Assembly: GCA_026874595.1 (NCBI GenBank) | Contig: CM049306.1 | Coordinates: forward strand, 62,192,019 to 62,256,018 | Source: Sipunculus nudus | Lineage: Eukaryota > Annelida > Sipuncula > Golfingiida > Sipunculidae | DNA: 64,000 nucleotides | Direction of reading: 5' to 3' | Shown: piece after piece, positions 10,316-21,300 of the stretch | How the letters are laid out: the number at the start of each line of letters is the position of its first letter | Position numbering within the stretch: the first letter of the stretch is position 1 | The notes under the pieces: model-generated | Told to the model about the DNA's origin: nothing | Database searches by the model: none | Seen by the model: only the letters and a program-made list of their open reading frames with translations | Translations under genes and position numbers: made by a program

Positions 10316-11174
10316 TGTTACATCTATCTGTTCACATTCTGATTCGTGTAAGGCAGGCCCTGGTTAATTGTGCGGAGTATTGCATGTGTCAGTTAGGCAA
10401 GCATAGTCCGTTGCCATGGGAGACGCGCGAGCCGGGCTAGCCCACATGTGGGGTCTGATGTGTAGAAACACAGCGTTCTTTGTTCTAGTTGTTTCAAGTT
10501 TGTTCCTGTAACGTGTGTATTGTGGAGTTAAACATTTCTAGATCTTTCGGATAAAAAGTTATAAATAGGGGCTGTGTTTAGAGCCGAGGGAGGGAGAGAA
10601 AATTCCAGCGGACATGGATAAGTGTGGGTCAGTTTGTGGACCCTTCCGATAATTGCAGAATTTATAGATATTCTTCGAAATTTGTAACAGATTTTATTCA
10701 GTCTTCAGTTTGCTTTTGGGATTATTGCCATAACTTCACTTTTGGATTACAACAGATTGATTTCGGGATTGAATTGGACTTTTATTCTCGGAGTAGATTT
10801 ACGTGAACTCGTCATCTGGATTATATGATTAAAGGACTTGTTGAACTGTGACAGTGGTGGTATCCAGAAAAGCCTAGGATCCGGACACTCTGGTACTGTA
10901 CACTTTATTTATTATACTGTGCAATTGTATTGATCTACTGTTATACTCCTGTTATACTATGTAACTGTATTGATAAAGTGTATTGTAACGTTCAGGTTGT
11001 TTTAAGAATAATTTATAATTATTTGTTAAAAAAACACTGACTTTTTTATTCATTCCACAAGACTTTCATGCTGCCTAGTGCAACAGAATCTGATTTTTAT
11101 TTATATACATATTTATATAACAAAATTTATGCTTGTCACGACTACGTGATCTGTTGTTTATAGGTTCTGTAACA
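10316..11174 (+). repeat. 3' LTR of the Gypsy element, full length (859 bp)
   Basis: It begins TGTTACATC and ends TTCTGTAACA, so the LTR has 6-bp inverted ends (TGTTAC and GTAACA). Both halves of the short 5' LTR align to it. It is followed by CTAC, the target duplication. The frame at 10624-10806 lies inside the LTR and is not a gene. Confidence 0.9.
10560..10567 (+). promoter_or_regulatory. TATA box in the LTR
   Basis: TATAAATA followed by a GC-richer stretch ('ggggctg', 'gagccgagggagg') suits the U3-R boundary of an LTR promoter. The same part is deleted from the 5' LTR. Confidence 0.5.
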
Positions 11175-11332
11175 CTACTTTCACATCAATCTACACACTA
11201 GACACAGTAAGAATCTAGATTAATATTATCAACTGCATCTTAGTCTATCTTTAATTTCCTTCATATCCCTAAGGATTAGTAATAAATAATATTATTTTTT
11301 TCTTATTATTAAAACTGAAATGAACAAGGCCT

Positions 11333-13238
11333 ACAGGCCTAATGCGAACCTGTGCATTGGGAAATACACCAGGTATAATGCTTCAATGCTGGACCATTAC
11401 TTCTCATGTATATGAACGATGCAAGTTCTAAACATTTTGAATAAGAAACAATTACACAAACATCACTGCTGAAATTCTGGCACAGGTGCACACAACATAA
11501 AAACGATTGTAGCTGGCACCACCAGTCTTATATACAACAAAGCTATCAGAGATATATACATATGCCCAATTTCAGACTGATATATCAAACCGCTTCTGAA
11601 AATAAGCAGGGACATTCACTGTGCAAAAGTCATTTTAGGTGGCGACACCTGTCTTGTGAACAAGAAAGCCATCAAAGACACATAGACAGGTCAAAATTTC
11701 AGGCCCATACATCAAACTTACCTTGAGTCTGATGCTTGGGGCTGACCAGGCTTAGGTAAAAAAGGCAGTTGCCCCGAGTGAACTGTGACAAATTTGCTGG
11801 CTCAGGCTACTGCACTGGGTGAACTCATGACCCGCAACTGGCTAGACTGAGGGAACTTCTGACCTGTACTTGGCTGCAATGAGTGAACTCTTGACCTGTT
11901 GCATAATCTGACACAGTTGGCAGTCTGCAAAAGCTATAATTAGATCCAGGCTGAACTTTGGTGCCAAATCTGATCAGTGGGCAGTCTGCCAAGGCTATGA
12001 ATAGAATGCAGCTACTGCACTGAGTGAACTCCTGACCCATACCTAGCTGCACTGAGTGAACTCTTGACCTGTTGCCTAATCTGATTCAGTTGGCAGTCTG
12101 CCAAAGCTATAAATAGATGCAGACTGACCTCTAGCCTGTTGCCATATCTGAAATAGTAGCCACACATTGCATAAGCTCATGCAGGGGCCCTGCCCTGAGG
12201 AGCATTACACCCATGAAGAGATCACATGGTGCCCATGAGGTGTTCACATGTCACCCATGAGGTGATCACATGCCTTTTGCTTGGCTGCACTGATAGAACT
12301 CTTGACCTATATCTGGCTGCACTGAATGAACTCTTGGTCCGTTGCCAAATCTGAAACAGCTGGCAGTTTCTCAACCTATTTCAAGATACAGACACAATCT
12401 TAGCCTGTTGGTAAATCTGTTTACACATACTGAAAGACTTTGCTTTTTTCTTCAAGCTGACGTATTAACAAAATCTGCAACTTCAAATATGAGTCATGCG
12501 ATCAACATTTGCACAATACTTGGTATTACTAACTTCTGTCTTTCTGAGATTACTATTTCAGTATGCTAACTTGGCCAAATGACTGTTCAAATTCGTGAAA
12601 CTCCACTAAAAAGTCATCAAATGCAAACCATTTGAACAAACTTGAGAGGGACTACCTTTGGGTTCATTTCATATTAAATAATTTGGCCAAATGGTTTCAG
12701 AGAAGAAGTTTTTTGTAGCCGTCAGAATGATACGGGCACTGATGACCCCCGTACAAAAAAGGCCGATGCAGGTAGCACCACCAATACCTCAATTTCAGAT
12801 ATGACTCATTTGACCATCATTGGCTTCAAATTTGGTGATGATAGCTACAGCCATTTCTGAGATTGTAATTTTAGTATGCTTTTTTGGACAGATGACTAAG
12901 TTCAACTTCCTGTAACTCCGCCAAAAACGCCGAACTTAAACCAATCGAACAAAATTTGAGAAAGATTGTTCCAGGAATCATTCCTGTGAAATATTGGACA
13001 ATTTGGCTAAACAGTTTCGGAGAAGAAGATTTTTAAAGCTTTTTTAGCTTTTCCCCTATAAAATCTATGAAAATGCAGTTAGCCAAAAAATAAGCAAAAT
13101 CACATAGAGTGTTTTAGATGACTAATTTTTAGCATAAAATTTCGTGATGCTAACTCTTGCCGTTTTCAAGATAGTATGGGTTAACGTACAGATGCCGGAC
13201 GACGCCACACCATCGCAGGTTCACAGGTTCGCTAAAAA
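11333..13238 (+). mobile_element. F4 element copy 2
   Basis: It starts AACAAGGCCTACAGGCCT, then GCGAACCTGTG, and ends TTCACAGGTTCGCTAAAAA. The flanks 'attattaaaactgaaa' and 'ccataggtgactgc' are contiguous in two other F1 copies (about 25640 and 43740), so the insertion is proven by paralogous empty sites. The interior consists of monomers with 'gagtgaactc', 'gcagtctgcc' and later 'ttcagagaagaag'. Confidence 0.85.
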
Positions 13239-14090
13239 TACCATAGGTGACTGCATGGTGTTATTTGGAATACATTTTCATCCATCCATACAAGATTCAT
13301 ACAAAATCAGTAAATGCAAGGAAATTTCCTGTTACTCATCAACTTTCAAATTCCTTTTCTATTATTTTTTCTTAAATTTGTAATTAAAAAACAAATATTT
13401 AATAATTTATTGTTAATTGCTATGTTGTTGGTAAAAAAAAACTATTAGATGAGTTGGGTTGGACACCTGGATCAACTGTGGCCAGCCATAAGCTGCCTGG
13501 CTGCCAAGTATATGCCCCACCTCAAGCATGCATTATTTGCCTGAAAGGTCAACAAACAAGTGACTGAAGAGGGGCTGGGTAGGGCCTTGGTCTGAAAGTC
13601 TCATAAAAACTTTAATAAAAGCTACAGTTTTTGGCCAATTTCTTTCAGCTTTCAAAACTAACAAGCTGAAATCCTTATGTGTGCATGATATGAAAATTAT
13701 ATCAGCAGTTGAAACAAACATGCCATGGTCAAAGTTGGCCAAATTAAAGGTATTGATTTTATAGTTATGCTAATAACTTTTAAAATTTGAAAAATTCAGA
13801 ACCATGGGTCACTGGGCTCAGCTGAAGTTGACCCTGTAGGTAAAAATCTAAAATAATATCAAATGGAGATAAAGTGTAAGAGGAAGAGGAAATTTAGGCC
13901 ATGGTTGGTTTATATGATTGGTTTGTATTGATGAGCAAGAAATTGTTGCAAATAATATTTTGTGACCTGACCATGTGTTTCCTTATGTTGAAACTGAAGC
14001 ATGTGAGCAGTCTGTGAACACATGATCTGTACTATTACCATGATCATTAGATGGCTTTTTGATTAACTGTTGACATTTAAGTAGTTTACA
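13239..14090 (+). repeat. F1 body, continuation of copy 1
   Basis: Collinear with 43755-44300 ('gatgagttgggttggacacc', 'cataagctgcct'). No gene is seen. Confidence 0.7.
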
Positions 14091-15110
14091 CATTTGTTCA
14101 ATTGAATCTATTTTTTGTATAATAGATATTATTAAATATATATGTATTTTTTTTTATTTTATGAAATGTATACAGTTGAGATATATAACTAATTAACAAC
14201 ATACATACAGGGCAAACAAAGCCTGATCTCCAATTCTGCTGAGGCAGGATTATTAAAGAACAAATGTGTGTATTAGATCCTTATTTTTTTATCACATCAA
14301 TTTTTCTTTATTATATGTTTATATTTCTATACATTTCCAATATAACATATATATCTGAATATAAAAGTTGATTCATAATTCTCAATGGTATCATCATAAG
14401 TCTCAATCTTGTCAGATAACACCACATCATGCATACAAATGTTTATTTATTTTTTACCACAAAAATATATCTTTTAAACCTGCAAAACAATAAATATTTA
14501 AAATAATACTTGATTTAGATTTAAATTTTTAAATTGCGTCTTTATTTATCCATAATGCGCTTCATATTTCATAAATTTAAGCATTCTGATGGGTTTAATT
14601 ATATTTGTTAAAATCATTTTTAAAGAATATTGATTTCTTTAAAAATCTTACATTAACACAACATGGCATCTTCTGGATTACACCTTGAATTACTTTTTCA
14701 ACTAAGGTTTTTGTATATTGGAGCGAAAACAGCATTACAATTAAGGAGATACAGTGAAAACAATAACAATTACTGCATAACACTTGGTAGGTTTGGTTTA
14801 CCGGGGTGGGGGGGGGGGAGGGGGGATTGGGGCGGTGATATGAGAATAACTGTACACCTGTCACAGCAGGGGATCTCCCCAGTGACTGTAACAAATCAGA
14901 AACCCTGGCATAGCTGACTTCTAGTGACCTGGAGTGATACCCTGCATCTGTAATCTGTAATCAAAGCAAATAACTACAATAGAGCCTCAAGAAAAAAAAA
15001 ATCAATAACGAGCATAATTTTCAAGCTTTTATTTTCCAATTTCAGATTTAAACAAATCAAATACTTATGTTTACATGCTGTGAAAATTAAATGAATGGTA
15101 CTTACAGTAA
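14091..15110. other. AT-rich single-copy-looking stretch with a G-rich tract
   Basis: No matching copy is seen elsewhere in the window. A G-rich tract lies at about 14803-14834. A weak exon-like piece on the minus strand near 14660-14715 is discussed under rejected items. Confidence 0.5.
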
Positions 15111-16974
15111 AACTAGTGGCCTATGGGCCATGACGCTCAGCTGAATTCAAGGAATGTTGAACAATGAGCAAAATGACTGCCAGAGTGCAGACAAATCATG
15201 AATTTTGTGAAGTGTCCTAAGAAATGGGTTTTTAGTGGGCTTTTGGAAATAGAAAGAAAAATGCGTAAAAATTTGAAAAAAAAAATACAGGTAGTGCCAC
15301 CAGTCTGCAGGAACTGATGAAACACTCCATTATCAATATATATCACAAGAATCATAGCTATCAAGGCATTAGTTATTCAGATACTGGAGCTTCTGTTTGT
15401 ATCAAATTTTTAATTATGCCAACAGAGACCTAATTTCATATTTCCAAGAAGACTTTTCATGGACCTCCCTAGAAGTCAAGTAAGAAGATTCTAGGTCAAG
15501 TGGTTACGATTTGTGCCCTGTTACAAGATGAGGCTTTATTTGAAAGTCTCAAAAAGAGAAAAAAATATGTAAAAATTGGAAAAATACATGTGGCGCGACC
15601 AGTCTGCAGGAACTGATGAAACAATCCATGATCAATATGCATGCAAAAAATCATGGCCATCAGTACATTAGGTATTCAGATACTGCAGCTTTTGTATCAC
15701 ATTTTTTAATTATTCTTAGGGGTACTTGCGAGAAGGGCTGAAAGGAGTACTCGAGTACTTGAGTCCGGGTAATACTTACCGAGTACTCGAGTCCAAGATT
15801 TGGACTCGAGTACTCTTGTATGTACATGCATATATGTATATTACTTCAAATTTTAGGACAGTCTGTGGGATTATTTATCCATTGTCGTAGCCTAGCGTAG
15901 GGCTCTAAACATATGCTATAGTCAAATTTATCGAGGTCTTGTTATGACATATATCTATTCCTTCGTTGCGATAAAGTTGAGCCGTCACTAAGTCAAATTT
16001 ATGCATATTTTGCATCGGTAAACAGATGTTCGTTTTATCTTCACAGCGTTGCCATGGTAACGAGTACTCGAGTCCGAAACGGGTAATGCCTAGCGGGTAC
16101 TCGAGTCCAAAATTTTGTACCTGTTTCAGCCCTACTTGCGAGCCCCATAGCTTGGAGGATATGGGTAACAGAGACCTAATTTCACATATCCACAGAGACT
16201 TTTTATGAACCTTCCTTGATGTCAAGTTAGAAGATTCCAGGTCTAGTTGTTACGATTTGTACCCTGTTAACAGATGAGGCTTTATTTGAAAGTCTCAAAA
16301 AGAGAAAAAATGCGTACAAATTAAAAAAAAAAATATGTGGCGCCACCGGTCTGCAGGAACTGATGAAACACTCAATGATCAAAATGCCTGCAAAGAATCA
16401 TGGTGATCAATGCATTAGTTATTCAGATACTGGAGCTTTTGTATCAAATTTTTAATTATTCTGAGGGGTACTCACTACAAAGGATATGGGTAACATAGAC
16501 CTAATTTCATGTTTTTCACAGAGAATTTTTATTGACCTCCCTTGATGTAAAGATAGAAGAATCCAGATCCAGCGGTTACGATTTGTGCCCTGTTAACAGA
16601 TGACAGCCCCTTTGATAGACTCAAAAATTCGTAAAAATTGGAAAAAATACAGGTGGTGCCACCAGTTTGCAGGTACTGATGGAACATCCCATGATCAATA
16701 TTCATGCAAAGTATCATGGTGATCAATGCAGTAGTTATTCAGATACTTGACCTTTTGTATCAAATTTTGCATTATTCGGGGGGGGGGGGGGGGGGGATAC
16801 TTCAGAGCCCCATAGCTCCATAGCTTGAAGGATATGGGTAACAGAGATGTAATTTCAGGTTTTCAAGGAGATTTTTCATGGACCTCCCTGGATATTATGA
16901 TTCCAGGTCCAGTGGTTACGATTTGTGCCCTGCTAACAGATGACAGTTTCATTGCAGGTCTGAAAAAAAGAGAA
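15111..16974 (+). mobile_element. F1 element, 5' part with monomer array
   Basis: The 5' end AACTAGTGGCCTATGGGCCA contains a near-palindrome, followed by GCTCAGCTGA. About four monomers of the 335-bp type follow. It is interrupted by a hAT miniature element (15733-16134) and then by F6 at 16975. A G-run lies at about 16779-16796. Confidence 0.75.
15733..16134. mobile_element. hAT-type miniature transposon (402 bp)
   Basis: Inverted ends AAGGGCTGAAA and TTTCAGCCCTA, with an exact 8-bp duplication CTTGCGAG at 15725-15732 and 16135-16142. The F1 monomer reads through without it ('ggggtacttgcgagcccc'). Subterminal repeats of 'actcgagt' occur near both ends. There is no transposase, so it is non-autonomous. 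TIRs beginning (C/T)AGGG with 8-bp duplications define the hAT superfamily. Confidence 0.9.
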
Positions 16975-17166
16975 AACTAGATGTGTCGGAACGACACGAA
17001 TGCCCCTGCCTGAGGCAAATAAGAAAAAATTGTTAAATTTTGTAAAATTTTCAGGTGTTGTATGGTCAAAAGTAGGTCAACAAGGGCAAAATGCAAACTC
17101 GATCTGTAAACAGGTCATTATCAAGCAACACACCAAAAAATCAGGCCAGTATCTGCAGGCACTGTG

Positions 17167-18886
17167 AACAAGGCCTACAGGCCTAATGCGAACCTGTGCA
17201 AAGTTGGGGAGTATGAATGGAGGTTTATTTTTAAAATTAAATATTGATCCTTTTAAGTCCTGCATATCTACCTTAGTCAATATGTTTTCAGCAAAATGGA
17301 CATTTCGGACCTGCAAGTTTCAGACCAGGACATTTTAAAACTAGAATATGGGTAGTCGACAAGCGACTATGTGTATCCGCAGAAATCAGAGTGGGACAGG
17401 TGAAGTGAGGCATGGATTAAAATGGTAAGGGGAATAGAGTGAGGTGTGTTGCATATTAGCATGGATGTCTGCAGCTTAAACGTGAATGTAGGTGGTGCCA
17501 CCTGTCAAAATCAAGAAAATTGTCCATGATGTATAAACCTGCAAAATTTCAGGTGGATAAGTCAAACCACTGCTGAGATATGAGTGATTTTATCCCAAGG
17601 CAGATGAACAGGGTTCATAAGTGGTTGCAGGTGGCGCTACAAGTTTTGCTAATGATGAAGACCTATGTGAGATCTATACACAAGCAAAGTTTTGGCCCAA
17701 TCGGTCAAACGGTTCCCAAGATATGAGCTTGGGTGTCTGCAGAGTAAACATGAATGTAGGTGGCGCCACCTGTCATAAAATCGAGAAAGCTGTCCATGAT
17801 GTACAAACCTGCAAAATTTCAGGTGGATAAGTCAAACCACTGCTGAGATATGAGTGATATTATCCAAAGGCAGATGAACAGATGGACGCTGTGCAAAAAT
17901 GGTTGCAGGTGGCGCCACCATTTTTAGTGTATGTTATAAAGCTATCAAAGGGCTACATTTATGCAAAATTATTAGCCTGATCGGTCAAATGATTCCCGAG
18001 ATATGCGGGCTTATGTGTGGAAACAGACGCACTAATGGACGCTGGGCAGCGAGGAAAGGTCAGAGGTCTACCAAAAATGAGGGCGCAGCAATTCACATGT
18101 GACATGATGATAAACCCGATTCGCTTAAAATGCAAACCAAGTTTTTTCAAACAGTTGAAAGATTTAGTTCCAATAATCTTGGAATTCTGCATCTAAACAT
18201 TGTGTCTAGACACATTGTCTAGACACCCCCCCCCCCCGAGCCAGGTCAGTTGCCATGGTGATGTCTGGACCCCACCTGTTTGTACTGAGTGACATCTTGA
18301 CTTGGCTGCTGAAACTCAGCATGTTGTCAAACCTGTTTTCAAATACAGAAAGCCTTTTTCAATTGGCTACAATGCTTTTTCAAAACTGTATTTACCCAAT
18401 CTATTCTTATAAAACTGGCAGAACCCTACCATAGAATAATTCTTGTAAAGTTTAAATCAATCAGCTTAACAGTTTCATCATAAATCAGTGTATAAGCTAG
18501 AAGAGTTTAAAATTACATTTCAACCTCCCGTAACTCGGCCAAAAATCTCCGAACTGGAACCATTCGAACAAACTTGAGAGATTGTTCCAGGGATCATTTC
18601 TGTGAAATATTGGACAATTTGGCTGGACAGTTTCAGAGAAGAAGATTTTTAAAGGTTTTTAAGCTTTTTCTCTATAAAATCTAAATTAATGCAGATACCC
18701 AATAATAAGCTCCAGGGCACCAAGTTTCACATGTGACTAATTCTTACATGTAATTTGGAGCTGCTGGCTCCAACGGTTTCTGACTTACAGCCCTGGACGG
18801 CGAAAAGCCAGCCCTGGATGGCGGATGGCTGACAACGGACGGACGACGCTGCCCCATCGCATAAGCTCACAGGTTCGCTAAAAAAA
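17167..18886 (+). mobile_element. F4 element copy 3, split by F3
   Basis: It starts AACAAGGCCTACAGGCCT, then GCGAACCTGTG, and ends CACAGGTTCGCTAAAAA at about 18886. An F3 copy begins inside it at 17339, right after 'ggacattttaa'; the uninterrupted F4 copy has 'ggacatcttaaaactagg' at 7583-7602. Confidence 0.75.
17339..18105 (+). mobile_element. F3 element copy 1, 3' truncated
   Basis: AACTAGAATATGGG with the hairpin AGTCGACAAGCGACT and 'gtatccgc' opens the element. Monomers with GGTGGCGCCACC follow. It ends after 'ttcacatgtgac' without the usual 3' hairpin. Confidence 0.7.
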
Positions 18887-19499
18887 GTCCATACATGTGC
18901 ATTTTTCATAAAAATTTCTGTCTTTCATGAAATTTTCTATGTTAAGGATCTGTCATATGGTCAAAAATAGGTCAACTGGGACAAAACGCGAACTCAATCT
19001 TTAAGTGGTCATTATGCGCCCACAGACCAAACATTAGGCCAGTATCTGTAAGCATGGCATTGCGAAACCAGAATATTAGCAAAAGCTGATAATCAGTTAT
19101 AAATTTAATTTGGAGAGGTATGTACCATGTTTCATAACAATCCACCAAATGCTTCCTGAGAAAAAAATCTTAAGTTTTTTTCTATACTAAGCTCTGTGAC
19201 CTTGAAAAGTAGGTCAAGATCATCCATCTTTCAACTTGACCAAGATTATGTAAATATAATGCAATAGCACTGAAGAAATGAAGTTCCTGTGTTGAATACC
19301 TTTGGAGATATCCAGCACAAAAGGCCAAAATTGAAAAATCCGATAAAAATTCATTAAAAAATCAGAAATTGTAGGTGGTGCCACCAAAATTGTGACCATC
19401 ATTCCAAATGATCATAGTAAGTTTTGTGAAAATCCACACAATGGTTCCTGAGATATAAGCTTCTGAGTGTTTTTGTATAATCAGCTCTAAAACAAAGGA

Positions 19500-19782
19500 A
19501 ACAAGGGGACTATGGGTCACGGCGCTCAGCTGTTATATATGATAAAAAAATATGATTTAGAAATGAGGCACATGCTGGTTTTATGTGGTAATAAAAATAA
19601 GCTGTATTATGAGTTGTTGTTGTTTAGCTTATGTATGATTTTGATAGTACCTTTGGAGACAGGAAAGAGGATTAATTTCATTTATTTTATTAACAAATGG
19701 AGTGCGATTGTCACACAGATTTTGACTTGGCCATATAACTTATAAGCAGAACATATAATATAAGAGTTTAACTATTTATTAA
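19500..19782 (+). mobile_element. F1 element, 5' fragment (host of the next nested element)
   Basis: AACAAGGGGACTATGGGTCA, then GCTCAGCTG; collinear with 42891-43175. It is interrupted at 'tttattaaaa' by a second F1. Its likely 3' part is 28126-28632 (ending 'agtcagctgagctaaaaat'), with internal sequence lost. Confidence 0.65.
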
Positions 19783-19963
19783 AACAAGTGACCCATGGGT
19801 CATGACGCTCAGCTGACTGGGAAGAGATTCACAAAAGGAAATTTTATCATCAGAATGGTAGATACCCATTCAACTTAAGCAATAAACAGATTAACCAACA
19901 GGCCAAGATTTAGTCTGTATTTATATATCTGAAAAATAGAAAAAAAATGTGTAAACTTTAAAA

Positions 19964-21300
19964 AACTAGAATACGGGAAGCCGACAAGTGTCTACGTGTA
20001 TCTGCCAAAATCAGAGTGAAGTGAGGCATGGATTGAGTGGCAAGGGGAAACAGAGTGAGGTATGTTGCATATTAGCATGGATGTCTGCAGCCTAAATGTG
20101 TATGTAGGTTGTGCAACCTACCACAAATCCAGAAAGCTGTCCAAGTTGTATACATATGCAAAATTTTAGGCAGAAAAGTCAAACCACTACATGGATATGA
20201 GTGATTTTAGCCCACGGCAGACAAACAGACAGACGCTGTGCAAAAATGGTTGCAGTTTTGTGTATGATAAAGACCTATGTGAGATCTAAACACAAGCACA
20301 ATTTTGGCCCAATCGGTCAAATGGTTCCTGAGATATTAGCTTGGATGTGTGCAGCGTTAACTAGAATGTAAGTGGCGCCACCTGTCATAAAATCAAGAAA
20401 GCTATCCAGGATGTATAAACCTGCAAAATTTTAGGCAGTTATGTCAAACCACTACAGAGAAATGAGTGATTTTAGGCCACGGCAGACCAACAGACAGACG
20501 CTGTGCAAAATGTGCAAAAATGGTTGCAGGTGGCCCCTCCAGTTTTGTGTATGATAAAGACCTATGTGAGATCTATACACATGCAAAATTTTGGCCCAAT
20601 CGTTCAAACGGTTCCCGAGATATGAGCTTGGATGTCTGCAGCATGAACTAGAATAAAGGTGGTGCCACCTGTCATAAAATCAAGAAAGCTATCCAGGATG
20701 TATAAAACTGCAAAATTTTAGGCAGATATGTCAAACCACTGCCAAGATATAAGTGACATTATTGCACAGCAGACAAACAGACAGACGCTGTGCAAAAATG
20801 GTTGCAGGTGGCGCCACCAGTTTAGCGTATGATAAAGAGCTATGTTAGATCTATATACATGCAAAATTTTGGCCCGATCGGTCAAACGGTTCCCGAAATA
20901 TGAGCTTGGATGTCATCAGCGTGAATGAGAATGTAGGTGGCGCCACCTGTCTGAAAATCACGAAAGCTTTCCAGGATGTATAAGCATGCCGAATTTCAGG
21001 TGAATTAGTCAATTCACTGCAGAGATATGAGTGATTTTAACCAAAGGCAGATGACCAGATGGACACTGTGCAAACATGGTTACAGGTGGTGCCACTATTT
21101 TTTGTGTATGTTATAGAGCTATCCAAGGGCTACATTAGTATAAATTTTATTTCCTGATCAGTCAAACGGTTCCCGAGATACGAGCTTATAAAGCTGATAA
21201 AATCAAGTCCCAGAGGAGCTCTCTGGAAACGAACGCGGCAACGGCGGAGGAACCCGGTCAAAAACATAGTATCCACAAAACTTCGTTTTTGCGGGTACAA
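19964..21300 (+). mobile_element. F3 element copy 2
   Basis: It starts AACTAGAATACGGGAAGCCG and ends in a diverged hairpin 'gtatccacaaaacttcgttt' followed by 'gcgggtacaa'. It carries five to six alternating half-monomers of about 130-160 bp, most joined through GGTGGCGCCACC or a close variant. Confidence 0.75.

Larger units (their letters stand above)
1816..11174 (+). mobile_element. Ty3/Gypsy LTR retrotransposon, Gmr1-like domain order, defective
   Basis: Complete framework: shortened 5' LTR (1816-2010), tRNA primer-site candidate (2017-2034), gag (2173 to about 3500), protease (about 3905-4156), integrase (about 4172-5590), reverse transcriptase (about 5600-6660), RNase H (about 6660-6745 and 9936-10190), polypurine tract (10304-10315) and 3' LTR (10316-11174), flanked by CTAC on both sides. 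Integrase lies upstream of reverse transcriptase, unlike standard Ty3/Gypsy elements. Many stops and frame changes plus a 3.2-kb composite insertion in RNase H (about 6745-9935) make it inactive. It is inserted in an F1 repeat. Confidence 0.93.
719..14090 (+). mobile_element. F1 repeat copy 1, interrupted by a TRIM, a Gypsy element and an F4 element
   Basis: It starts AACAAGGGACC followed by an inverted-repeat-like stretch and CGCTC. The body at 1251-1815, 11175-11330 and 13239-13900 is collinear with the uninterrupted F1 copy at 42891-45553. It has received three insertions: a miniature LTR element (878-1250), a Gypsy element (1816-11174) and an F4 element (11333-13238). The canonical 3' hairpin is not seen, and similarity fades after about 14000. 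Confidence 0.7.
16975..19499 (+). mobile_element. F6 element, 5' end and body, interrupted by F4 and F3
   Basis: It starts AACTAGATGTGTCGGAACGA with hairpin GTGTCG-GAA-CGACAC. The body is present at 16975-17166 and 18887-19499, with the shared phrase 'tatggtcaaaa(g/a)taggtcaac'. No matching 3' end was found. F4 (17167) and, inside it, F3 (17339) split it. Confidence 0.6.

Noticed and set aside
14595-14917. Possible coding exon (minus strand 'cttag' acceptor, 'gtaaga' donor, about 50 bases near 14660-14715) and an overlapping plus-strand frame
   Set aside because: No recognisable protein family, the frame crosses a G-rich low-complexity tract, and no partner exons were seen.
16779-16796. Poly-G runs here and at 33692, 58481 and 7151 as G-quadruplex elements
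   Set aside because: They are homopolymers in repeat DNA; length is unreliable and nothing else points to function.
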